From: JANQTF01 sp036835375
GTDB taxonomy: Bacteria > Bacteroidota > Bacteroidia > J057
DNA length: 40,461 nt
Direction of reading: 5' to 3'
Assembly: GCA_036835375.1 (NCBI GenBank)
Contig: DAITMB010000037.1
Location: 1-40,461, forward strand
Positions 33,933-40,461 of the stretch are shown piece after piece. The notes beneath the pieces were generated by a model. It worked only from the letters and a program-made list of their open reading frames with translations. It did no database searches and had not been told where the DNA came from. Position numbers and translations under genes: made by a program. Within the stretch, counting starts at the first letter, position 1, and each line of letters begins with the position of its first letter.

Positions 33933-33948
33933 TACGATTTTTTTCGTA
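33933..33948. promoter_or_regulatory. operator-like dyad 3 for the BlaI-type repressor
   Basis: TACGAT-TTTT-TTCGTA, one mismatch between arms, its centre 30 bases from that of dyad 2. The spacings of 34 and 30 bases place the three sites at about three helical turns from each other. Confidence 0.7.
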
Positions 33949-34006
33949 GGCGATGTTGTTGGGCTGGGTGTAGCACGGTATTAGGTCGGGCTTACTACAG
34001 ATAAGA

Positions 34007-34033
34007 CACAGATTTTCACAGATTTAGCACAGA
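34007..34033. repeat. CACAGA short-word cluster beside the GxxExxY gene
   Basis: The word CACAGA occurs at 34007, 34017 and 34028, spaced 10 and 11 bases, within a region (33998-34150) of related words such as GATCTGTGAATC. Similar CACAGATT-type sequences are, from memory, common beside GxxExxY genes. Confidence 0.5.
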
Positions 34034-34164
34034 ATTTTTAAGAATACTTCATGGAACTTGATCTACCTCTCATTCGCGTCCGATCTGTGAATCATTAATC
34101 TCTCTTAATCTAGGTTCCATCTGAGCGCATTTGTGGTGAAAAAAAGCCGTGGTGCCCATCGCGC

Positions 34165-34539
34165 TCACATAACAATCCTCTTGATCCCCTTCTTCATGTC
34201 CACGACATTGAAATTCAAGAGCAATCCCAGTTTCAGGCCAGACAACTTCAAGTAGGCCATCAGCTGAGCCTGATGAATGGGAGCAACTTCTTGTACCGAC
34301 TTAACTTCCAAGATAATCTACTCATTCACCAACAAATCTATCCGGTAGCCCGCGTCCAATTTTATCCCGTCATAGACGACAGGAAGTAATTTCTGAAGCG
34401 CCGTAGATAGCCCGGATTTGAGCAATTCGTGCTCCAGACATATCTTGTAGGACGATTCCAGCAGACCAGGTCCCAGGGCAGCGTGCACACGAAAGGCGCA
34501 ACCAATGATGTCGTAGGATAAGTTGTTCAAAGCATCCAT
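34165..34539 (-). pseudogene. GxxExxY-family gene interrupted by an amber codon
   Basis: The frame opens with MDALNNLSYDIIGCAFRVH, contains the family-naming GPGLLESSY (G..E..Y) and KLDAGYRIDLLVNE, then meets TAG at 34320-34318. Without a frame change it continues as IILEVKSVQEVAPIHQAQL, LKLSGLKLGLLLNFNV and KKGIKRIVM, ending with TGA at 34167-34165. The joined protein has about 124 residues, the normal length for the family (TIGR04256, often multi-copy, with a predicted nuclease-like fold as I recall). One stop in an otherwise intact frame means recent loss, a sequencing error, or read-through. Confidence 0.85.
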
Positions 34540-34583
34540 GGGAGTTCAATCGGAGCGATCTGTGGCGAAAAAGCGTTGCGTCG

Positions 34584-35153
34584 CTATGCGTTTTTCTTGC
34601 GCTTAGGTGTGCTTCCCGGCTTTTCGGACAGCGCACGAAGTTTCTCGATCATTTTCTTGGCCCGACCTGCCACAGATTTTCTTTCATCCATAGTCAGTCG
34701 TTCCAAATTTGGCATCATCCATTCTCTCAATTCAGCATCCTTTTTCGACCAAGTGGTCAATGTGTCCATCGTTTGAGTGAGTACAATCCAATCTTGATGG
34801 GTGGCAAGATTGTGTTTCATCCTCTCTTTTGCACGCTCCTTTTGCTGCTCGGTCATGTCTTGTTCCAGCATGGCAAACAACTGTGACAAAGTCCATTGGG
34901 TCGAAGCTTGATCAATTTCGGCGATCTCGGTCAGCAATCGATTGATGTAGGGAAGGAGGAGGGCTTTATTTGCCTTGCAAATGCGTTTCATTGCGTTTGA
35001 GGTTCGCAATCGAACAATTTCGTCTTGGCTAAAATAGCAGTGGAAAAGCTCGCTGAAGCGTTCATTGTTCGCCAGTACTTCTTCCACAATCTCTACGGTG
35101 TTTCCCAATGAATTGGGGTGTCCACCAGTTAGTCGGGCTTCAAAACTTTCCAT
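34584..35153 (-). CDS. helical (HEAT-like) protein of unknown function
   Basis: A 189-residue, almost wholly helical protein. It has repeated segments of about 40 residues (FSELFHCYFSQDEIVRLRTSNAMKRI, LLPYINRLLTEIAEID, TLSQLFAMLEQDMTEQQKERAKE) that resemble HEAT or armadillo-type repeats, and a Lys/Arg-rich tail (STPKRKKNA). No signal peptide. I cannot assign a function; nucleic-acid or protein binding would fit the basic tail. It stands alone between the GxxExxY gene and a long intergenic region. Confidence 0.68.
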   Translation of the reverse strand: MESFEARLTGGHPNSLGNTVEIVEEVLANNERFSELFHCYFSQDEIVRLRTSNAMKRICKANKALLLPYINRLLTEIAEIDQASTQWTLSQLFAMLEQDMTEQQKERAKERMKHNLATHQDWIVLTQTMDTLTTWSKKDAELREWMMPNLERLTMDERKSVAGRAKKMIEKLRALSEKPGSTPKRKKNA

Positions 35154-35762
35154 TTAGGCGCGAAGTTTTAATATGATTCCTGTCACGATTCCGATTTGTC
35201 TTCAGCAGCATTTTCGTTCCATCCGAGCCGACCGCACAGCATCTTTCCATGGCGTCATGCCAACTCGTTACTTGAGACGGTGGGTTCTCGGAGCTCACGA
35301 AAAGCGAGTTTTCAGCGTTGCTTCAGCTCAAGATTCAAGACTGTCACCGGAAACACTTTGTCGAACGGATCGGGTCTTACTTTTCACTAAGAATCTCAAA
35401 ATAAGCAACGAAAAAATAAAGGTTATTATCGAAATAAAATTTTCAAAAGTTGAATAGACAAACAAATTCCCCCATGGTGATCAAAAAATATTACAAAGAA
35501 AACCCAAAGGAGAATATCAACGATCTTTCTATTTGTATTTTTTATTATGAGTGTTTAAGATCCAGACATGAAATAGATTGAGGGTAATGGGCCGTAGGGG
35601 TATCATCATGACCGCTTCGGCCCGAAGTGAAAGGCTGCCCACTGCGCGAAACCCGACTAAGCCTTTTTACTTTTTATAAATATTGAATATATTACAGATT
35701 CAATTTAACGTTTTCCTCATTTTTCATCTTCTCATTCTTTCTACCCTTTACCCTACTCGCTT
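35154..35762. other. long intergenic region, AT-rich, with one structured stretch
   Basis: About 610 bases. A possible 94-codon frame at 35173-35457 has no conserved features and I do not accept it. The only notable stretch is 35589-35670, described separately. The promoter of the FG-GAP gene should lie near 35690-35760. Confidence 0.5.
35589..35670 (+). ncRNA. candidate structured RNA or leader with terminator-like end
   Basis: gggccg (35589-35594) can pair with cggccc (35618-35623). The latter can alternatively close the hairpin cttcgg-c-ccgaag (35615-35627), so two mutually exclusive folds exist. Further on, aaaggct (35630-35636) pairs with agccttt (35660-35666), followed by TTTACTTTTT. 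The GC-rich block stands out in an AT-rich spacer. It ends about 93 bases before the FG-GAP start codon. No known RNA family is recognised. Confidence 0.35.
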
Positions 35763-37673
35763 ATGTTTCGATTTATTCATTTTTTCGGCATGACCATCCC
35801 CTCGGGCCTGGCATGCATCTGGCGTCACCCTCCTTATGCCTTCCTCTTCCTTCTTCTCTGCGGTGGGCTGGGCTTGCAGGCCCAGGTCAACCCCTTTCCC
35901 TCAACGTTTAAACTCAGCTCCCTGGACGGGACTACTGGCTTCCGAATAAACGGCATAGAGCCAAGTGGTGATTTTGGGCGCGCTGCGAGTGGCATCGGCG
36001 ACCTCAACGGCGATGGCCTCGCGGACTTTATCGTGGGGGCCCCTACCATGTCCCGCGACGGCGACAACCGCGTGGGCGCCTGCTTCGTGGTATTCGGTCG
36101 TAGTACAGGCTTTCCAGCCAATCTAGATGTCTCTGCCCTTGACGGCAGCGACGGATTCAAATTGCTGGGGGTCGGCGCATTTGCCGAGACGGGGGGCGCG
36201 GTAAGCTATGCCGGCGATGTCAACGGCGACGGCATTGATGACTTGATTATTGGGGCCTCTTCGGCCAGCTCCGGTGGATTGCAAGGGACAGGGGCAGCCT
36301 ATGTGGTGTTTGGTCGTGACACCGGCTTTGATGCAACTCTGGACCTCGGCACACTCAATGGCACGACGGGCTTTACCATGTATGGACCTGGAGTAGGAGA
36401 CCAAATTGGGTCGGATGTAGCTTGGGCAGGCGACGTAAACCACGACGGCATCGACGACTTGCTCGTCAGTTCCTTCTCCGATAGTCCCGGCGGGCTAACC
36501 AATGCCGGGATCGTCTATGTGGTCATGGGCAGGGACACGGGCTTTGGGGCGACGGTGGACCTCGCGGCCCTCAATGGTCAAAACGGATTTGTTATTCCTG
36601 GTTTGAGCGCGGGCGATTATACCGGCTTAGCTGTGAGTGGCACCGGGGACCTCAATGGCGACGGCATGGACGATTTTGCCATCGGTGCCCCCCGCGCGCA
36701 GCCCGGTGGCCGGGTAAATGCCGGCAAGGTCTATGTGGTCTTTGGCCGCGACACAGATTTTCCTGCCTCATTCGACTTGGCTGGTCTCAATGGCAGCAAC
36801 GGTTTCGTGATGGAGGGCAATGGCCCGAACGACTTCATCGGCGAGCAGTTGGGCCGGGCCGGCGATGTGAACCAAGACGGTCGCCCCGCCCTGCTCATGG
36901 GCACGCCACGCGGCACCATCGGCGGCAATGTGTCCGACGGTATGGCACATGTGGTCTATGCCCGCGACACGCCCTTTCCTGCTTCCTGGGAACTCTTCAA
37001 TCTTGACGGCATTAATGGATTTGCCATGCCAAGCCCCCAAGGCGGCGCGCTGATGGGTGCATCAGTGAACGGCATCGGCGACCTCAATGGCGACGGCATC
37101 TCGGACTTCGTGATCGGCTCCCCCTATCTCTCCTTCGGGGGCAGCAACCCCTCTGGTGGCGGCTACGTGGTGCTGGGTCGCTCCGCCGGCTTTCCGGCGG
37201 TCTTCGATCTCGCGACGCTCGGTGGTCTCGATGGCTTTGCGATCGAAGGCGAGGCCCCATTTGACCAGACAGGGACAGCCTCCTGTGGCATCGGCGACAT
37301 CAACGGCGATGGCTACGACGATTTCCTCATCGGCGCCCCCAGCGGGGGAGCTAGTCATGGGCGGGCGTATGTGATCTTCGGCCGCGATGCAGTCGTATCA
37401 ACCGATGACCCGGCGCTGGATTTATTTAGCCTGTATCCCAATCCCTCCGCCGGGCGGGTGCGCTTACAAGCCCGCCTTGTTGACCCGCAATCAGCCCGGG
37501 TGACCGTGGTCAATATTCAGGGACAGACTGTGTGGCAGTTGGGAGCCGAACAACAGATCGCTGGCCAGCTCGACCTGACCATCGACCTGTCGCATTTGCC
37601 GCAAGGACCCTACTTCCTGATCTTGGCGCATGGCGACAAGATCTCGACGCGGATGTTCGTTCTACAGCGGTAG
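35763..37673 (+). CDS. FG-GAP repeat surface protein with type IX secretion sorting domain
   Basis: A 636-residue exported protein. The signal peptide ends at LGLQAQ (about residue 41); an ATG at 35790 (residue 10) is an alternative start. Seven FG-GAP repeats follow at about 72-residue spacing, each with a calcium-binding-type GD.NGDG..DF..GAP word (near residues 77, 148, 220, 292, 364, 435 and 510), giving a seven-bladed integrin-alpha-like propeller. The fifth repeat is degenerate (VNQDGRPALLMG, lacking the final Asp pair). The last 80 residues start SLYPNPSAGRVRLQA and end with FVLQR, a T9SS type A sorting domain, so it is secreted or anchored on the cell surface. A strong terminator follows. 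Confidence 0.92.
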   Translation: MFRFIHFFGMTIPSGLACIWRHPPYAFLFLLLCGGLGLQAQVNPFPSTFKLSSLDGTTGFRINGIEPSGDFGRAASGIGDLNGDGLADFIVGAPTMSRDGDNRVGACFVVFGRSTGFPANLDVSALDGSDGFKLLGVGAFAETGGAVSYAGDVNGDGIDDLIIGASSASSGGLQGTGAAYVVFGRDTGFDATLDLGTLNGTTGFTMYGPGVGDQIGSDVAWAGDVNHDGIDDLLVSSFSDSPGGLTNAGIVYVVMGRDTGFGATVDLAALNGQNGFVIPGLSAGDYTGLAVSGTGDLNGDGMDDFAIGAPRAQPGGRVNAGKVYVVFGRDTDFPASFDLAGLNGSNGFVMEGNGPNDFIGEQLGRAGDVNQDGRPALLMGTPRGTIGGNVSDGMAHVVYARDTPFPASWELFNLDGINGFAMPSPQGGALMGASVNGIGDLNGDGISDFVIGSPYLSFGGSNPSGGGYVVLGRSAGFPAVFDLATLGGLDGFAIEGEAPFDQTGTASCGIGDINGDGYDDFLIGAPSGGASHGRAYVIFGRDAVVSTDDPALDLFSLYPNPSAGRVRLQARLVDPQSARVTVVNIQGQTVWQLGAEQQIAGQLDLTIDLSHLPQGPYFLILAHGDKISTRMFVLQR

Positions 37674-37795
37674 TTTGTTCACAAAACAAGACTTTCCGTT
37701 GCGCCAAATTTTTTTGGTAAACGTCAGCTATTTGTCTCCGTTTTTATCAGGGAATTGGTGCCTTTTTACTTTACAATTTTGGTTAAAAAATTCTA

Positions 37796-37825
37796 AAACC
37801 CCCTTGACTTGTGCTAAGGGGGTTT
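37796..37825 (+). terminator. hairpin terminator after the FG-GAP gene
   Basis: A perfect 10-bp stem aaaccccctt / aagggggttt (37796-37805 and 37816-37825) with a 10-base loop, followed by gctttacc. The A-rich left and T-rich right flanks make it usable in both directions. Confidence 0.75.
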
Positions 37826-37861
37826 GCTTTACCTATTTGGGTATCAGCCAGATAGGCCATT

Positions 37862-37894
37862 TTGCAACATAGGGTTGAGGAGTTGCAACATAGG
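37862..37894. repeat. direct repeat ttgcaacatagg
   Basis: The 12-base word occurs at 37862-37873 and 37883-37894, 21 bases apart (two helical turns). The second copy is preceded by g, making gttgcaac, itself a palindrome. It may be a regulator site upstream of the Fic gene. Confidence 0.4.
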
Positions 37895-38054
37895 TGTTGG
37901 GCTATGATGTGAAATCAAGCTTTCTTTTTGTCGTCCATTCGCCGAAACTTGATCGACTGGCATAGCCTCTAATGGGAGGAAGGTTGAATGGATAGAACAG
38001 GGTACAGACTGGGGCTCTCCACCCCACGCTATATATCATATCCAATTTCAGAGT

Positions 38055-38652
38055 ATGGCAGGCTACCAAGTACAACCGCTTCCACCAACGGCTGAAATCG
38101 AAACAAAAGCGGTGCTACGCAAAACTGCCGAAGCGCATCGCTATCTAGCTGAGTTGAAAGGGGTAGCTGCAACCATCCCTAACGAGACAATCTTGGTCAA
38201 TTCCCTCATTCTGCAGGAGGCCAAAGACAGCTCTGCAATAGAAAACTTCATCACTACTCAAGATGATCTGTACAAAGCGGAGATTTTTCCCGAATTGGTG
38301 AATNNNNNNNNNNNNNNNNNNNNNNNNNNNNNNNNNNNNNNNNNNNNNNNNNNNNNNNNNNNNNNNNNNNNNNNNNNNNNNNNNNNNNNNNNNNNNNNNN
38401 NNNATAGGGTTTGAGAGGCTGCACGTAAAAAAGTTAATGCTCAATTCAGGTATTCTGCACATTCAACAAGAACTGGAGCTTCATGAAGCAGGCTTCCGGA
38501 AGACGCCTAGCACGACGCTAATCAATGATCAGGCGGGCGAGGTGGTATGTGTCCCCCGCAGTACCCTGATGAGATCAATCAAACAACTCATGATGAGCTA
38601 TAAGCACCGCTTGCGACAGGAAATACCCAAAGTGTACATACACCAAGCCTGA
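38055..38652 (+). pseudogene. Fic-family gene, broken by a gap and a frameshift, catalytic core missing
   Basis: Residues 1-83 match the Fic N-terminal domain: LPPTAEIETKAVLRKTAEAH and LQEAKDSSAIENFITTQDDL, the latter holding the S..IE.. helix typical of such proteins. After the 100-N gap the frame reads LMLNSGILHIQQELELHEAG and FRKTPSTTLINDQAGEV, still Fic-like. One base is then missing in the C run at 38553-38557: restoring it gives VPPQYPDEINQTTHDEL, the expected continuation, followed at once by TAA at 38601. The AMP-transfer motif HPF..GNGR is absent. The gene is therefore a remnant, unless the frame error and truncation are assembly faults. Confidence 0.8.
38304..38403. other. assembly gap (100 N) inside the Fic gene
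   Basis: Exactly 100 N. Fic-like sequence continues on both sides, so the gap lies within one gene. Confidence 0.98.
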
Positions 38653-39124
38653 ATACAGAAGATAGAGCGAGGAGTATAAAGCGGTCGTAACTACTTAGAT
38701 GCTGTTATTATTGATTATCATGGATGAAAATTGAAATTTTATCTCCCAATCCGCATTAAATAGCATGTGCCTCATAATGAATAATTTGCTATATTATTCG
38801 GAAAGTGAATTAACTCTTCGGCTCATAATAAGTTGATTAATGGTCAATTTCTGTAACAGCCTAAGTAATTACTAACTCTCAACACAGAGAAAGTTTTTAC
38901 TTGGTGCATTTGTCTGTCAAAGATACCATTGCAAATGGCAAAACATCAGAATCGACGCTTCCAAAAACAACATATATGAATTTGAAGTACAAAACTGGCT
39001 AGTCAAAATACATTAGAAACGACACAAGATGCGTAAAGATTCTGGCGTCAATTAGCCTACATGTAATCTATAAAAAAGTAGTACCTTATTTTGCAGCTGA
39101 TTTCTGAAGCAACTACCAATTACA
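38653..39124. other. AT-rich intergenic region before the GH13 gene
   Basis: About 470 bases with many stops in all frames and no recognised RNA or repeat. It is clearly more AT-rich than the flanking genes and may be decayed mobile or Fic-locus DNA. Confidence 0.45.
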
Positions 39125-40459
39125 ATGAACAAAACACTTCTCACATGGCTATTGGCGGCTCTGCTGCTCCAAAGTTGCGATAAAAGCGAAGCTCCTGAGC
39201 CGCCGGCCCCCATGGAGTTTACCGTACCTGACACCAAAGACCTTGTCATGTATGAGATCAATATCGGGTCTTTTAGTGCGGGGGGCGATTTGAACGGCAT
39301 TGTAGATCGATTAGACCATATTCAAGCGCTGGGAATCAACACCATTTGGCTGATGCCCATTCACCCGATCGGCACCGTCAAATCATTTGGATCTCCGTAT
39401 TGCGTCAAAGATTATGTGGCTGTGAATCCGCAATTGGGTGGAATGGCGGAATTGAAAAAATTGGTCAACGAAGCGCACAAACGAAAAATAGCGGTCATTC
39501 TGGATTGGGTGGCCAATCACACCGCCTGGGACCATTCCTGGATTGCCCAGCATCCCGACTGGTTCACGCAAGACGGATCAGGAAACATCGTTCACCCGCC
39601 CGGCACCAATTGGACGGATGTCGCAGAGTTAAATTTTGACAATTCAGACATGCGACTGGAGATGATCGCAGCGATGGAGTACTGGATCACTGAAGCAGAC
39701 ATTGACGGATTTCGATGCGATGCGGCGGATCTCGTCCCCTTTGATTTTTGGCAAGAAGCCATCACCGCACTTCAACAAAGCGCAGAACGAGACATCATCT
39801 GGCTGGCCGAAGGAACCCGGAATGACCATTTTGCGGCAGGTTTTCAGATGAATTTTGCCTGGGACTACTACAATGCTACGAGAAACGTCTTTGTCTCGAA
39901 CGGCGAGCCCACTAAGCTCTACCAAACCAACATCAGCGAATACGAAGTAGTGCCGGCTGGAAAGAGAAAATTGAGGTTTACCACGAACCACGATTTGTCA
40001 AACGAACGCACGCCTGTAGGGGTATTTGGAAGCAACCGGGCCGCATTGGCAGCTTCAGTGGCCACGATCTTCACGAACGGTGTACCCTTGATGTACGCCG
40101 GACAGGAAGTCGGTGTGAGCGAATCATCCATTTACACCACTGGGCAGGCCATAGATTGGTTGGCGAATCCTGATTTGCTTGCCGACTACACCCGATTGTT
40201 TCGCTTCTACCAGAACAGTGAAGTTGCTAGAAATGGATCATTGAACTATTTCGACGATGCAGATGTGATCGTGTTTGAAAAAGCCATAGGAAATAGCCAC
40301 GTACTTGTGGTCGTGAATACACGATCATCTGCCAAGAATTTGGTTGTCGATGTAGAGTTGCAAGGTGCTTGGAAAGACGCCTTCACGGATCAAGCCCTGA
40401 CGTTGACAGAAAGTCTGCTGCTACAAGCACACGAATACCTGGTCTTGAAGAATGATTGA
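39125..40459 (+). CDS. GH13 alpha-amylase-family lipoprotein
   Basis: A complete 444-residue lipoprotein (lipobox LLQSC, Cys18). The catalytic (beta/alpha)8 domain shows all four conserved regions: DWVANHT (127-133), GFRCDAAD with nucleophile Asp199 (195-202), WLAEGT with acid/base Glu229, and TTNHDL with transition-state Asp290. It lacks obvious carbohydrate-binding modules. The short loop set suggests an enzyme that hydrolyses or rearranges alpha-glucans such as maltodextrins at the cell surface or in the periplasm. No sus-type SusC/SusD genes are in the window. The stop lies 2 bases before the window end. Confidence 0.92.
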   Translation: MNKTLLTWLLAALLLQSCDKSEAPEPPAPMEFTVPDTKDLVMYEINIGSFSAGGDLNGIVDRLDHIQALGINTIWLMPIHPIGTVKSFGSPYCVKDYVAVNPQLGGMAELKKLVNEAHKRKIAVILDWVANHTAWDHSWIAQHPDWFTQDGSGNIVHPPGTNWTDVAELNFDNSDMRLEMIAAMEYWITEADIDGFRCDAADLVPFDFWQEAITALQQSAERDIIWLAEGTRNDHFAAGFQMNFAWDYYNATRNVFVSNGEPTKLYQTNISEYEVVPAGKRKLRFTTNHDLSNERTPVGVFGSNRAALAASVATIFTNGVPLMYAGQEVGVSESSIYTTGQAIDWLANPDLLADYTRLFRFYQNSEVARNGSLNYFDDADVIVFEKAIGNSHVLVVVNTRSSAKNLVVDVELQGAWKDAFTDQALTLTESLLLQAHEYLVLKND

Positions 40460-40461
40460 GA

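Noticed and set aside
35173..35457. 94-codon plus-strand frame in the long intergenic region
   Set aside because: No conserved motif, no start signal, and its composition matches random sequence.

Overview
The window looks like a draft scaffold from a Bacteroidota, most plausibly a Saprospiria-type organism (inference). Supporting signs are C-terminal type IX secretion sorting domains (the FG-GAP protein at 35763-37673 and a broken copy at 3470-3783), many lipoproteins with short Cys lipoboxes, weak or absent Shine-Dalgarno sequences, promoter-like TAnnTTCG boxes, a GxxExxY gene, and a coiled-coil lipoprotein family typical of the phylum. Four runs of exactly 100 N (4320-4419, 7554-7653, 32902-33001, 38304-38403) mark scaffold gaps of unknown true size. 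They break or border rnhB, an intergenic region, a tandem repeat and a Fic gene.

Layout. 1-3265 is an accessory, defence-like island: a Trypco1-like protein overlapping a trypsin-like protease that runs off the left edge, an ISAs1-type transposase remnant, and a tight three-gene cassette headed by a TIGR04255-like protein. 3470-5824 holds a broken sorting-domain protein and an operon of L,D-transpeptidase, lipoprotein and RNase HII (split by a gap). 6171-9673 holds an exported barrel-like protein, a lipoprotein histidine phosphatase, a membrane-anchored protein of unknown role, murI and a small unknown gene. 9904-15946 holds a photolyase/cryptochrome with an unusual FAD-site motif, polA and a TlpA-like thioredoxin protein, followed by a 156-bp inverted-repeat element. 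16214-21027 holds a glycosyltransferase, an orphan nuoG with a strong terminator, an RluF-type pseudouridine synthase and a sterol-desaturase-type hydroxylase.

21096-30632 holds an overlapping pair (redoxin, then cytochrome c plus copper type II monooxygenase-like domain), a small secreted basic protein, a TetR regulator, a coiled-coil lipoprotein, murB and a full-length cobalamin-dependent methionine synthase. 30796-33948 is a BlaI/BlaR1-type pair with three evenly spaced TACGAA-N4-TTCGTA dyads upstream and a minisatellite ending five bases before the BlaR1-like start codon. 34165-40459 holds an amber-interrupted GxxExxY gene flanked by related sequences, a helical unknown, a possible structured RNA, a seven-repeat FG-GAP surface protein, a damaged Fic gene and a complete GH13 lipoprotein.

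How they fit together: most of the window is ordinary housekeeping (cell wall: murI, murB, L,D-transpeptidase; DNA: polA, rnhB, photolyase; metabolism: metH, nuoG). The candidates for something less described are the protease/Trypco1 pair at the left edge (its effector or NTPase partner would lie outside the window), the TIGR04255-headed three-gene cassette beside it, and the BlaI/BlaR1-like module with its tryptophan-containing heptad repeats and repeat-bearing leader.
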